This document shows, piece by piece, positions 51,358 to 59,983 of a stretch of 64,000 bases of DNA. The stretch covers positions 248,001 to 312,000 of the forward strand of contig NZ_JAATEJ010000005.1 of NCBI RefSeq assembly GCF_012034175.1. The letters are read 5' to 3'. A program made the translations under genes and the position numbers. Below the pieces are notes generated by a model. The model made no database searches. It worked only from the letters and a program-made list of their open reading frames with translations, and was not told the origin of the DNA. Every line of letters starts with the position of its first letter. Position 1 is the stretch's first letter. Source of the stretch: Actinacidiphila epipremni (lineage in GTDB: Bacteria > Actinomycetota > Actinomycetes > Streptomycetales > Streptomycetaceae).

Positions 51358-52044
51358 TTACGTGCGGTCGCCGAGGTCGGGGATGCGCCAGTCGATCGGC
51401 TGGTGGCCCTGCGCCGCGACCGCCGCGTCGATCTGGCTGAACGGTCGGCTGCCGAGGAAGAGCTTGGCCGACAGCGGCGAGGGGTGCGCGCCCTGGATCA
51501 CGATGTGCCGGTCGGTGTCGATGAGCGGCAGCTTCTTCTTGGCGTAATTCCCCCACAGCACGAAGACCGCCGGGTCCTGGCGGCCGGCGACCGCGCGGAT
51601 CACGGCGTCGGTGAACTTCTCCCAGCCCTTGCCCTTGTGCGAGTTGGCCTCGCCCTCACGGACCGTCAGCACCGCGTTGAGCAGCAGCACGCCCTGCTCG
51701 GCCCACGGCAGCAGATAGCCGTTGTCCGGCACCGGGTGGCCGAGTTCGGCGTGCATCTCCTTGAAGATGTTGCGCAGCGACGGCGGGGTCTTCACCCCGG
51801 GGCGCACCGAGAAGCACAGCCCGTGGCCCTGGCCCTCGCCGTGGTACGGGTCCTGGCCGAGGATCAGCACCTTGACCCGGTCGAAGGGCGTCGCTTCCAG
51901 CGCGGCGAACACCTCTTCCCGCGGGGGGAAGATGCGGTGCTCCTTGCGCTCGGCCTCCACGAAATCCGTGAGCTGCTGGAAGTAGGGCTTGTCCAACTCC
52001 TCGCCGAGAACGCTCTGCCAGGAGTCGGGCAGCATGGTGGGCAC
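51358..52044 (-). CDS. ung: Uracil-DNA glycosylase
   Basis: A 228-residue family 1 uracil-DNA glycosylase. The catalytic Asp65 lies in LILGQDPYHGEGQ, the Leu-loop base is HPSPLS with His187, and LLLNAVLTVREG and FVLWGNYAKKK are also diagnostic. It removes uracil from DNA to start base-excision repair. I placed the start at GTG 52044, which has GGAGG eight bases upstream; ATG 52035 is three codons in. Length is normal. Confidence 0.96.
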   Translation of the reverse strand: MPTMLPDSWQSVLGEELDKPYFQQLTDFVEAERKEHRIFPPREEVFAALEATPFDRVKVLILGQDPYHGEGQGHGLCFSVRPGVKTPPSLRNIFKEMHAELGHPVPDNGYLLPWAEQGVLLLNAVLTVREGEANSHKGKGWEKFTDAVIRAVAGRQDPAVFVLWGNYAKKKLPLIDTDRHIVIQGAHPSPLSAKLFLGSRPFSQIDAAVAAQGHQPIDWRIPDLGDRT

Positions 52045-52145
52045 GTCGGGAACCTCCGGTACGCGATCCGTTACTGCGTCAGAACGTACCGCCCGGCACT
52101 GACACCGCGCCGGGCGGTGGCCCGTGCGGCTCCCGGGGCCCGCCG

Positions 52146-52931
52146 TCAGGCGCCGCCCGCGCGCAGGAAGAGGCCGCCGTCGATCACCAGGTTCTGCCCG
52201 GTGATCCAGCCGGCCTGCTCGCCGAGCAGGAAGGCCGCGGCGCCGCCGATGTCCTCGGGCTCGCCGAGCCGGCCCAGCGGATAGCCGGCCGCCGCCTCCT
52301 CCTCGCGGCCCTCGTAGAGCGCGGCGGCGAACTTGGTCTTGACCACGGCGGGCGCGAGGGAGTTGACCCGCACGCCGGGCGCCATCTCGGCGGCGAGCTG
52401 CACGGTCAGGTTGACCAGCGCGGCCTTGCTGACGCCGTAGGCGCCGATGAAGGGCGAGGGGGCCAGGCCCGCGATCGAGGCGACGTTGAGTATCGCGCCG
52501 CCGTGCTCCTTCTGCCACGCCTTCCAGGTCTGCTGGGCGAAGCCGAGCGCGGAGATCACGTTGGTCTCGTACACCTTGCGGGCGACGCCGAGGTCGAGGT
52601 CGGCGAGCAGCCCGTAGACGGGGTTGGTGCCGGCGTTGTTGGCGAGGTAGTCGAGGCGGCCGAAGGCCTCCATGGTGCGTTCGACGGCGGCGGCCTGGTG
52701 CGCCTCGTCGTGCGCCTTGCCGGCGACGCCGATGACCCGGTCGGGGCCGAGCCGTTCGACGGCCTCCTTGAGGGCGTCCTCGTTGCGGCCGGTGATGCAC
52801 ACCCGGTCGCCGCGGGCGACCAGGGCCTGCGCGATGGCGTAGCCGATGCCGCGGCTGGCGCCGGTGACGAGGGCGGCCCTGCCGCTGTCGGCGGGGGCGG
52901 AGGCTGAGGCGGGGGTGGTGTTCTGCGTCAT
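52146..52931 (-). CDS. SDR family oxidoreductase (FabG-like)
   Basis: A 261-residue classical short-chain dehydrogenase. Cofactor motif VTGASRGIGYAIAQAL, NNAG motif LANNAGTNPVYG, and the catalytic Ser-Tyr-Lys in VASIAGL... and AYGVSKAAL. ITGQNLVIDGG near the end is typical. Together with the next SDR gene (21 nt upstream, same strand) it forms an operon for stepwise oxidation or reduction of an unknown hydroxyacyl or alcohol substrate, perhaps fatty acid or xenobiotic breakdown. Confidence 0.92.
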   Translation of the reverse strand: MTQNTTPASASAPADSGRAALVTGASRGIGYAIAQALVARGDRVCITGRNEDALKEAVERLGPDRVIGVAGKAHDEAHQAAAVERTMEAFGRLDYLANNAGTNPVYGLLADLDLGVARKVYETNVISALGFAQQTWKAWQKEHGGAILNVASIAGLAPSPFIGAYGVSKAALVNLTVQLAAEMAPGVRVNSLAPAVVKTKFAAALYEGREEEAAAGYPLGRLGEPEDIGGAAAFLLGEQAGWITGQNLVIDGGLFLRAGGA

Positions 52932-52951
52932 GGTGTGGGGTCCTTGGGCCG

Positions 52952-53713
52952 TCAGTCGAGGGGTCCGCCGGCCACGTACAGCACCTGGCCGGAGACGAAT
53001 CCGGCGTCGTCGCCGGTGAAGAAGGCGATGGCGCCCGCGACGTCCTCGGGGCGGCCGACGCGCTGCACCGGGATCTGGGTGGCGGCGGCGGCCTGGAACT
53101 CCTCGAAGTCCATGCCGACGCGGGCGGCGGTCGCGGCGGTCATGTCGGTGGCGATGAAGCCGGGGGCGACGGCGTTGGCGGTGACGCCGAACTTGCCGAG
53201 CTCGATGGCGAGGGTCTTGGTGAAGCCCTGCAGGCCCGCCTTGGCGGCGGAGTAGTTGACCTGGCCGCGGTTGCCGAGCGCGGAGGACGAGGAGAGGTTG
53301 ACGATCCGGCCGAAGTGCGCGTCGACCATGTGCTTCTGGGCGGCGCGGCTCATCAGGAAGGCGCCGCGCAGGTGGACGCCGATGACGGTGTCCCAGTCCG
53401 CGGCGCTCATCTTGAACAGCAGGTTGTCGCGCAGCACGCCGGCGTTGTTGACCAGCACCGTGGGCGCGCCCAGTTCCTCGGCGACCCGGGCGACGGCGGC
53501 CTGGACCTGCGCCTCGTCCGCCACGTCGGCGCCGACCGCGAGCGCCCGGCCGCCGGCGCCGGTGATCGCGGCGACGGTGTCCTTGCAGGCGCTCTCGTCG
53601 AGGTCGAGTACGGCGACGGCCCGGCCCTCGGCCGCCAGCCGGACCGCGGTGGCGGCGCCGATACCGCGGGCGGCGCCGGTGACGATCGCGACGCGCTGCT
53701 CGGTGCTGGACAT
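52952..53713 (-). CDS. SDR family oxidoreductase, 3-oxoacyl-ACP reductase-like
   Basis: A 253-residue classical SDR. Cofactor motif VTGAARGIGAATAVRLA, VNNAGVLRDNLLFKM as in FabG, catalytic LSSSSALGNRGQVNYSAAKAGL with Tyr and Lys, and VAPGFIATDM. The LRDNLL pattern resembles reductases acting on CoA thioesters. It heads the two-SDR operon. An operator-like element lies about 55 nt upstream. Confidence 0.92.
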   Translation of the reverse strand: MSSTEQRVAIVTGAARGIGAATAVRLAAEGRAVAVLDLDESACKDTVAAITGAGGRALAVGADVADEAQVQAAVARVAEELGAPTVLVNNAGVLRDNLLFKMSAADWDTVIGVHLRGAFLMSRAAQKHMVDAHFGRIVNLSSSSALGNRGQVNYSAAKAGLQGFTKTLAIELGKFGVTANAVAPGFIATDMTAATAARVGMDFEEFQAAAATQIPVQRVGRPEDVAGAIAFFTGDDAGFVSGQVLYVAGGPLD

Positions 53714-53767
53714 CTGTTCTCCTCAGCCCTGTGGTGCGGCCGGCTCCGTGGCTGCCCACAGATGAGC

Positions 53768-53783
53768 GACCGCTTAGTAGGTC
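53768..53783 (-). promoter_or_regulatory. Operator-like element upstream of the SDR operon
   Basis: The imperfect palindrome GACC-N8-GGTC, with CTTAGTA in the middle, stands out as AT-richer sequence 55 nt before the start. Similar TAAGCG-containing elements precede acyl-CoA metabolism genes controlled by TetR-type regulators in actinobacteria. Assignment is tentative. Confidence 0.35.
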
Positions 53784-53883
53784 CCGTTGCCGAAACCGTA
53801 GGAGGACAGTGACCGAGTGTCAACGCCACCACGGGTGATGTGGCCCGGCACACCGCGCGGTACGCGCCCGGCGGCGCCGCGGC

Positions 53884-54267
53884 TCAGTGGACCAGCAGGG
53901 TGAGCAGCCGGTCCGCCTCGCCGTCCGGGTCGGCGGTGAGCCCGGTGTGGATGGGGCCCGGCTGCACGACGGTGCTGCGCGGCGCGGTGAGCCAGCGGAA
54001 GCGCCGCCCCGGGTCGTCGCCGCCGGCCTGCCCGGCGTCCTCGCCGCCCGCGCACACCTCCTGGTAGCCGCGCAGCGCCGCCCGTACCGCGGCGACGTCC
54101 ACGTCCGGGTCGAGGCAGCGCAGCCGGGACTCGTCCAGGTGCACCCGCACCCCGACGTACGCCTTCGCCCGGCAGTAGACCAGCACGCCGGCGTTGATCA
54201 GCTCGCCGCGCTCGATCCGCGGCACGACGCGCACCAGCGCGTACTCGAACACGTCCCGCCCGCCCAT
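53884..54267 (-). CDS. DUF3037 family protein, partner of the HipA-like kinase
   Basis: A 127-residue DUF3037 protein. YALVRVVPRIERGELINAGVLVYCRAK and HLDESRLRCLDPDVDVAAVRAAL define the family. Its ATG overlaps the kinase stop by one base, so the genes are co-translated. DUF3037 genes are regularly paired with HipA-like kinase genes in bacteria, but the role of the protein is unknown; it may be a regulator, substrate or antitoxin-like partner. Confidence 0.85.
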   Translation of the reverse strand: MGGRDVFEYALVRVVPRIERGELINAGVLVYCRAKAYVGVRVHLDESRLRCLDPDVDVAAVRAALRGYQEVCAGGEDAGQAGGDDPGRRFRWLTAPRSTVVQPGPIHTGLTADPDGEADRLLTLLVH

Positions 54268-55112
54268 CAGGCGCGCTCCCCTGCGTCCGCGCCCTCGGCG
54301 TTCTTGCCGTCGACCCAGGTGCGCAGCCATTCGGGCGGCGGCCGGCGGTCGCGGCGGCGGGGGGCGAGGGTGATGCGCTCGTGGATGTCGGCGGCGCGGG
54401 CGGCCAGCAGCTCGCCGTAGGCCCGGCGTACGGCGTCGGGCGAGTCGAAGCCGGGCTCGCCGGCCAGCCACTCGTCCGGGACGAGCGCGGTGACCTCGGC
54501 GAGCAGGCCGGCGGTCACCCGCGGCGCCAGTTCCGCCGCGGCGGCGGCCGGGTCGGGCGAGAAGCGGGACAGGGCGTGGTCGGAGGCATCGTAGGGCTTG
54601 GCGGCGGAGGCCGCGGCGCCCTTCCAGTTGTGGTGCCAGATGAGCGAGGCGCCGTGGTCGATGAGCCACAGGTTGCGGTGCCAGACCAGCAGGTTGGGGT
54701 TGCGCCAGGACCGGTCGACGTTGCCGATCAGCGCGTCGAACCACACGACGCGGCTCGCCTCGGCGGGCTCCACGCCGAAGGCCAGCGGGTCAAAGCCGAG
54801 GGAGCCGGGCAGGAAGTCCATGCCGAGGTTGAGGCCGCCGCTGGCCTTGAGCAGGTCCTGGATCTCCTGGTCGGGCTCGCCGAGGCCGATCACCGGGTCA
54901 AAGTCGAAGCGGACCAGCTCCGGCACCCGCAGGTCCAGCCGGCGGCCCAGCTCGCCGGCGATCACCTCGGCGACCAGCGCCTTGCGGCCCTGCGCGGCGC
55001 CGTGGAACTTGACCACGTACGTCCCGAGGTCGTCGGCCTCCACCACGCCGGGCACCGAGCCGCCCTCGCGCAGCGGCGTCACATACCGGATGCCCGTCAC
55101 TTCTCTCAGCAT
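54267..55112 (-). CDS. HipA-like kinase-fold protein
   Basis: A 281-residue protein related to the HipA/PI3-4-kinase-like C-terminal catalytic domain. The nucleotide-binding start is TYVVKFHGAAQGRKALVAEVIAGEL; the catalytic Asp/Asn are in ALIGNVDRSWRNPNLLV and the metal-binding Asp in LWLIDHGASLIWHH, so the enzyme should be active. It lacks the N-terminal HipA domain and HipB neighbour. TAGCCT stands 6 nt before the ATG, suggesting a leaderless mRNA. It forms an operon with DUF3037. Target unknown; a Ser/Thr kinase of a cell component is a reasonable guess. Confidence 0.85.
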   Translation of the reverse strand: MLREVTGIRYVTPLREGGSVPGVVEADDLGTYVVKFHGAAQGRKALVAEVIAGELGRRLDLRVPELVRFDFDPVIGLGEPDQEIQDLLKASGGLNLGMDFLPGSLGFDPLAFGVEPAEASRVVWFDALIGNVDRSWRNPNLLVWHRNLWLIDHGASLIWHHNWKGAAASAAKPYDASDHALSRFSPDPAAAAAELAPRVTAGLLAEVTALVPDEWLAGEPGFDSPDAVRRAYGELLAARAADIHERITLAPRRRDRRPPPEWLRTWVDGKNAEGADAGERA

Positions 55113-55289
55113 CGGGCCAGGCTATCGCCGGTCGCGCGGAGGCCGCGCGTTACGGCAGCCGGGTGAAATCCGGCGGGCGGCTGAACGCAACCCGGTGATC
55201 GCGCGTATCACCAGGCACGCGTGCACATCACGCCCGCCGGGCGGCGCCCTCCCGCCGGCCGGCCCGCCCAGTCGAACAGGATGCAGCTC

Positions 55290-55853
55290 ATGGCCGAAAC
55301 GCCCGGAGCCGACAAGCCCGGTCTCCCCCTCGTCCCGACCCGTCGCAGCCTCGTCGTCGCGGCGGGCGGCGCGGGTCTCGCCGCCGTGCTCGCCGCGTGC
55401 GGCGGCTCCGACTCGGACTCCGGCTCGGCGTCCGACGCGCCCGCCTCCGGCGCGCCCTCCGACGGCGGCGGGGCACCGGCGCCGGCCACCTCGGACGCGG
55501 GCTCGGGCTCCGGCTCCGGCTCCGGCTCCGGCTCGGGAGGTTCGGGGGGCTCCGGGTCGGGCGGCGGCACCGTGCTGGGGAAGACCTCGGACATCCCGGT
55601 GGGCGGCGGCAAGGTCTTCGCCGACCAGAAGGTGGTCGTCACGCAGCCGACCGCGGGGCAGTTCAAGGGCTTCACCGCGGTGTGCACCCACATGGGCTGC
55701 ACGGTGGCGCAGGTCGCGGACGGCACGATCGACTGCCCCTGCCACGGCAGCAAGTTCCACATCGCCGACGGCTCGGTCGCGAACGGCCCGGCCACCTCGC
55801 CGCTGGCGGCCGAGCCGGTCACGGTCTCCGGGGACACCCTCACGCTCGGCTGA
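55290..55853 (+). CDS. Tat-exported Rieske 2Fe-2S lipoprotein
   Basis: A 187-residue exported iron-sulfur protein. A twin-Arg lipoprotein signal (TRRSLVVAAGGAGLAAVLAAC) gives lipidated Cys37, followed by a Ser/Asp and Gly/Ser linker up to residue 93. The Rieske domain has CTHMGC (Cys132, His134, Cys137) and CPCH (Cys149, Cys151, His152), so cluster ligands and the disulfide pair are intact. It is a free-standing electron carrier, not the QcrA subunit, which is larger. The start at 55290 has AGGA eight bases upstream; an ATG three codons earlier is possible. Confidence 0.92.
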   Translation: MAETPGADKPGLPLVPTRRSLVVAAGGAGLAAVLAACGGSDSDSGSASDAPASGAPSDGGGAPAPATSDAGSGSGSGSGSGSGGSGGSGSGGGTVLGKTSDIPVGGGKVFADQKVVVTQPTAGQFKGFTAVCTHMGCTVAQVADGTIDCPCHGSKFHIADGSVANGPATSPLAAEPVTVSGDTLTLG

Positions 55854-55911
55854 GCCCGCCGCCGCGCCGCCGCGCCCGCCGCGTCGCCTGACCCGCCGGG
55901 ACCGTGGCGGG

Positions 55912-56814
55912 TCAGGCGTCGCGGCGGGCGGCGGTGCGCAGCGCGTCCACCGCGGCCCGGATCGCCGGGCGGCGGTCGGCGTCGGCGCGCCACACCGCGT
56001 AGACGTGGCGGTGCATGGTGTGCCGCACCGGCACCATCCGCACCCCGCCGGGCAGCGGATCCCGGCCGAGCCGCGGCATGACGGCGACGCCGAGGCCCGC
56101 CGCGACCAGGGCGAGCACCGTCGCGTGCTCCTCCGCGTGGTGCGCCACGCGCGGCTCGACGCCCTTGCCGCGCAGCGTGAACAGCAGCCACTCGTGGCAG
56201 AAACCGCCGTCCGGCCAGGCGATCCAGTCGTCGTCGGCGAGTTCGTCGAGGTCGATGTCGGTACGGCCCTCCAGCCGGTGCCCGGCCGGCAGCGCGACGT
56301 CCACGATGTCGTCGAAGAGCGGCGCCTTGGCCAGGCCCCCGGGCAGCGAGAGCGGCTTGTTGTACCAGTCGAGCACGACCGCGAGGTCGAGGTCGCCGCG
56401 CACCAGCCGGGCCAGCGAGTCGTGCGGCTCCAGCTCGTGCACCGTCGGGCGCAGTTGCGGGTGCGCGCGGCGCAGTTCGGTGAGGGCGGCGGGGAACAGG
56501 CCGCGGACGGCGGTCGGGAAGGCGCCGGCGACCAGGTCGCCGACCGCGGCGCCCCGGTGCGCCTCCAGGTCGGAGTGCGCGAGCTCGACCAGCGACAGTA
56601 TCCGCTCGGCGTGCCCGGACAGCAGCCGCCCGGCGTCGGTGAGCCGCACGCCCCGGCCGCTCCTGGCGAGCAGCGCCTGGCCGGTCTCCCGCTCCAGCTT
56701 GGCCATCTGCTGGGAGACCGCGGAGGTGGTCACGCTCAGCACGTCGGCGGCGGCGCTCACCGAACCGTAGGTGTCGATCGCATGCAGGATGCGCAGGCGC
56801 TCCAGACTCAACAT
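55912..56814 (-). CDS. LysR-family transcriptional regulator
   Basis: A 300-residue LysR regulator. The N-terminal HTH is LRILHAIDTYGSVSAAADVLSVTTSAVSQQMAKLERETG; the C-terminal periplasmic-binding-protein-like effector domain follows. It diverges from the EamA exporter gene, its probable target. TAGTAT is 7 nt before the ATG, indicating a leaderless transcript, and the presumed LysR site overlaps it. Effector unknown. Confidence 0.93.
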   Translation of the reverse strand: MLSLERLRILHAIDTYGSVSAAADVLSVTTSAVSQQMAKLERETGQALLARSGRGVRLTDAGRLLSGHAERILSLVELAHSDLEAHRGAAVGDLVAGAFPTAVRGLFPAALTELRRAHPQLRPTVHELEPHDSLARLVRGDLDLAVVLDWYNKPLSLPGGLAKAPLFDDIVDVALPAGHRLEGRTDIDLDELADDDWIAWPDGGFCHEWLLFTLRGKGVEPRVAHHAEEHATVLALVAAGLGVAVMPRLGRDPLPGGVRMVPVRHTMHRHVYAVWRADADRRPAIRAAVDALRTAARRDA

Positions 56815-56821
56815 ATAAGAA

Positions 56822-56860
56822 ATACTACATTGTCCTTCAACGAAAACTCGCTTGTACTAC
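56822..56860. promoter_or_regulatory. LysR promoter and TACTAC repeats between LysR and EamA genes
   Basis: The 72-bp divergent gap is AT-rich. TAGTAT on the minus strand (56822-56827) is the LysR -10. TACTAC occurs at 56823-56828 and 56855-56860, 32 bp or three helical turns apart, fitting a LysR-type recognition and activation site pair. Confidence 0.55.
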
Positions 56861-56886
56861 GAGATCGGGACCGTCATCGTGGAGCC

Positions 56887-57939
56887 ATGACCGCACCCGC
56901 CGCAAGCCGCCCCACTCCCGCCGCCGCCGGCGGATCCCCTGCCGAAGCCGCCGATGCCGCCGATGCAGCCGATGCAGCCGAAGCCGCCGATGCCGCCGGT
57001 TCGCCGCCCGCGCCGCGCCGCCGTCCGGTGCTGGACTGGCGGATCAGGTTCGCGGCGCTCGGCCTGGTGTGGGGCTTCAGCTTCCTGTTCATGAAGGTGG
57101 GCAACGAGGCGTTCGCACCGCTGCAGGTGACGCTGGGCCGGATGGTGTTCGGCACCGCCGTGCTCGCCGCGGCGGTCGCGGTGCGGCGTGAGCGGCTGCC
57201 CCGCTCGCCGCGCACCTGGCTGCATCTGTTCGTCGCGGCGATCCTGCTGAACTCGCTGCCGTTCACGCTGTTCGCGACGGCGGAGCAGACGATCCCGTCG
57301 ATGGTCGCCGGGATATGCAACGCGGCCACGCCGCTGTTCTCGATGCTGGTCTCGCTGGTGGCGCTGTCGGAGGACCGGCCCTCGCGGGAGCGCTTCGCCG
57401 GCGTGGGCCTGGGCTTCCTCGGGGTGCTCACGGTGCTCGGGGCGTGGCAGGGCTTCTCCGGGCAGGACCCGAAGGGCACCCTCATGGCCTTGACGGCCGC
57501 CTTCAGCTACGCGGTGGGGTGGGCGTACGTGCGCCGGACGCTGGGCGGCACCGGCAGCTCGCACCTGGCGGTGTCCGCGAGCCAGTTGATGGCCGGCACG
57601 GTCCAACTGCTGGTCGTCACGCCGTTCTTCACCTCGATGCCGGACGCCTGGCCGGCGAAGTCGGTGCTGTCGGTCTTCGCGCTGGGCGCGCTGGGCACGG
57701 GGATGGCGTTCCTGGTGCAGTACGGGCTGGTCGCGCAGAAGGGCCCGACAATCGGGTCGATGGTGACGTACCTCATCCCGATCGTGGCGACCGCGGCCGG
57801 CGTGCTGCTGCTGGGCGAGACGCTGCACTGGAACGAGCCGGTCGGCGCGGTCGTCATCCTCGTCGGGGCCGCGCTCACCCAGCGGCGGCCCGGCGCGCGG
57901 CCCGTGCCGCGGAAGAAGGCGGCCGGCCCTCAGCCGTAG
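56887..57939 (+). CDS. EamA (DMT) family exporter
   Basis: A 350-residue transporter with ten hydrophobic segments in two EamA repeats. GLVWGFSFLFMKVGNEAFAPLQVTLGRM opens the first and LTAAFSYAVGWAYVRRTL the second. The N-terminal 45 residues are an Ala/Asp/Glu-rich tail from repeated GCCGATGC-like units (56941-57000). It diverges from the LysR gene and probably is its target. Members export amino acids, nucleobases or metabolites. It converges on the MocR gene with a 10-bp overlap. Confidence 0.9.
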   Translation: MTAPAASRPTPAAAGGSPAEAADAADAADAAEAADAAGSPPAPRRRPVLDWRIRFAALGLVWGFSFLFMKVGNEAFAPLQVTLGRMVFGTAVLAAAVAVRRERLPRSPRTWLHLFVAAILLNSLPFTLFATAEQTIPSMVAGICNAATPLFSMLVSLVALSEDRPSRERFAGVGLGFLGVLTVLGAWQGFSGQDPKGTLMALTAAFSYAVGWAYVRRTLGGTGSSHLAVSASQLMAGTVQLLVVTPFFTSMPDAWPAKSVLSVFALGALGTGMAFLVQYGLVAQKGPTIGSMVTYLIPIVATAAGVLLLGETLHWNEPVGAVVILVGAALTQRRPGARPVPRKKAAGPQP

Positions 57940-59261
57940 CGGCCGGCGCCGGGCGCGTGCAGCACCTCGGCGACGGCGCCGGCCAGCGGCGCGATGTCGT
58001 CCAGGTCCAGCGGGGAGACCGTCACGCGCACGCCGGGCGCCGAGCGCACCCGGAAGCGGGCGCCCGGGGTGACGGCCCAGCTGTGCTGGAGCAGGCCGGC
58101 GACCGCGCCGGTCTCGTCGCTGACCGGCACCCACACGTTCATGCCGCTGCGCCCGTGCGCGGTGACCCCGCGCTCGGCGAGCGCCCGCACCAGCGCGTCG
58201 CGCCGGGCGCCGTACGAGGCGGCGACGGCCGCCGGGTCCACGGCGCCGGTGCGCCACAGGTGGACGACGGCCTGCTGGAGCAGATGGCTCACCCAGCCCG
58301 CGCCGAGCCGGTGCCGGCCGCGTACCCGGTCCACGGTGGTGGCGTCGCCGGTGTAGAGCGCGAGCCGCAGGTCGGGGCCGTACGCCTTGGCGACCGAGCG
58401 CACCAGCACCCAGTGGTCGGTGACGCCGGACAGGCAGTGCAGCGGCAGGTCGACCGCGCCGTGCACATGGTCGTCGTCGATCACCAGCACATGGCGGTGC
58501 TCGGCGAGCAGGCCGCGCAGTTCGCCGGCGCGGGCGGCGGAGACGGCCGCGCCGGTCGGGTTCTGCCCGCGGTCGGTCACCACCAGCGCGCGGGCGCCGG
58601 CCCGCAGCGCGCGGGCGACATCGCCGGCCACCGGTCCCTCGTCGTCCACCGCGACCGGCACCACCCGCAGGCCGAGCGCGGGCACGAGGTCGAGCAGGCT
58701 GCCCCACCCCGGGTCCTCCACGGCGACCGCGTCGCCGGGCCGCAGATGCGCGGTCAGCACCCGCTCCATCGCGTCCAGCGAGCCCGAGGTGAGCCCGACC
58801 GGCCCGGCGGGCACCCCGTCCGCGTCCAGCGCGGCACGGGCGAGTTCGGCCAGCTCCGGGTCCACCGGCGGGCTGCCGTAGAGCGGCGGGTTGCGGGCGT
58901 GCCGCCCGGCGGCCACGGCGAGCGCGTCGCCGAGCGGCGGGAGCAGCGCGACATCGGGGTTGCCCTTGGAGACGTCCCGTACGCCCGGCGGCACGTCGAT
59001 ACGGATCTGGTCGCGCGGCGCGGTCGCGGGCCTGGCCCGCACCCGGCTGCCGCGGCGGCCCGCGGTCTCGATCACCCCGCGGTCGCGCAGCAGCCGGTAG
59101 GCGGCGGCCACGGTGTTGGCGTTGACGCCGAGCTCGGCGGCCAGGTCGCGCAGCGGCGGCAGCGCGTCGCCCGGGCGCAGCGCGCCGGCGCCGACCGCGC
59201 TCTCGATGTCGGCGGCAATACCCGATGCGCCCCGACCATGGATTCTGTACTCTCCTAGCAC
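57930..59261 (-). CDS. MocR/PdxR-type regulator (GntR HTH fused to aminotransferase fold)
   Basis: A 443-residue GntR/MocR protein. The winged helix reads IESAVGAGALRPGDALPPLRDLAAELGVNANTVAAAYRLLRDRGVI. The large domain resembles class I aminotransferases, with the PLP Lys in LVRSVAKAYGPDLRLAL. CATAAT is 7 nt before GTG 59261, so I chose that as a leaderless start; an ATG at 59270 overlaps the -10 box and has no ribosome site. It diverges from a PNPOx-like gene with a perfect palindrome between them. MocR proteins sense PLP or related vitamers and control vitamin B6 or amino-acid genes. Confidence 0.9.
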   Translation of the reverse strand: MLGEYRIHGRGASGIAADIESAVGAGALRPGDALPPLRDLAAELGVNANTVAAAYRLLRDRGVIETAGRRGSRVRARPATAPRDQIRIDVPPGVRDVSKGNPDVALLPPLGDALAVAAGRHARNPPLYGSPPVDPELAELARAALDADGVPAGPVGLTSGSLDAMERVLTAHLRPGDAVAVEDPGWGSLLDLVPALGLRVVPVAVDDEGPVAGDVARALRAGARALVVTDRGQNPTGAAVSAARAGELRGLLAEHRHVLVIDDDHVHGAVDLPLHCLSGVTDHWVLVRSVAKAYGPDLRLALYTGDATTVDRVRGRHRLGAGWVSHLLQQAVVHLWRTGAVDPAAVAASYGARRDALVRALAERGVTAHGRSGMNVWVPVSDETGAVAGLLQHSWAVTPGARFRVRSAPGVRVTVSPLDLDDIAPLAGAVAEVLHAPGAGRYG

Positions 59262-59272
59262 AAAGCCCATTA

Positions 59273-59284
59273 TGCACTAGTGCA
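59273..59284. promoter_or_regulatory. Perfect palindrome TGCACTAGTGCA, probable MocR operator
   Basis: The 12-bp palindrome lies between the divergent MocR and PNPOx-like genes and touches the MocR -10 box (CATAAT, 59269-59274 on the minus strand). A related half site (TGTGCTAG, minus strand, 59255-59262) lies beside it, as MocR sites often come in repeated halves. Confidence 0.75.
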
Positions 59285-59296
59285 AAGGATCGCACC

Positions 59297-59983
59297 ATGC
59301 CGACCGCCCCCGAGTCCTCCGCCGAGCAGTTCGGCACGTATCCCGCCACCGGCCGCAGCACCCCCACCCGCGCCAAGGAGCGGGCCGCCTACGACCGGGC
59401 GACCGTGCACGCGATCCTCGACCAGGGCTACCTCTGCCACCTCGGCTACGTCCGGGACGGCGCCCCGGTGGTGCTGCCCACGCTGTACGCGCGCAGCGGC
59501 GAGCGGCTGTACGTGCACGGGTCCACCGGCTCGCGGCCCCTGCGGGAGGCGTCCGGCGGCGGGCTGCCGGTGTGCCTGACGGTCACGCACGTGGACGGCC
59601 TGGTGCTGGCCAAGTCCGCCTTCCACCACTCCGTCAACTACCGCTCGGTGGTGGTGCACGGCACCGCGTTCGACGTGACCGACCCCGGCGAGCGGGCCGC
59701 CGCGCTGGACGCGATCGTCGACCAGGCCGTCCCGGGCCGCTCGGCCGACACCCGGCGGCCGAACGCCAAGGAGCTCGCGGCGACCGCCGTGATCCGGCTC
59801 GACCTGCGCGAGGTGTCGGCCAAGCTGCGCACCGGCGGCCCCAACGAGGAGCCGGAGGACGTCACGCTGCCCTACTGGTCCGGTGTGCTCCCGGTCGTCA
59901 CCTCCTACGGCGTACCGGAGCCGGCCGAACTGCCGGGCCAGGACATAGCGCTGCCGGACTATCTGCCGCCGGTGCCCCGCTGA
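59297..59983 (+). CDS. PNPOx-like flavin-binding split-barrel protein
   Basis: A 228-residue protein of the pyridoxamine 5'-phosphate oxidase-like family. [46 protein letters not shown] is the FMN-site core, and [19 protein letters not shown] follows; both resemble the NimA-like group. AAAGGAT precedes ATG 59297. The divergent MocR gene and shared palindrome make it the likely MocR target. The last 86 bp overlap the EamA gene on the other strand. Confidence 0.87.
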   Translation: MPTAPESSAEQFGTYPATGRSTPTRAKERAAYDRATVHAILDQGYLCHLGYVRDGAPVVLPTLYARSGERLYVHGSTGSRPLREASGGGLPVCLTVTHVDGLVLAKSAFHHSVNYRSVVVHGTAFDVTDPGERAAALDAIVDQAVPGRSADTRRPNAKELAATAVIRLDLREVSAKLRTGGPNEEPEDVTLPYWSGVLPVVTSYGVPEPAELPGQDIALPDYLPPVPR

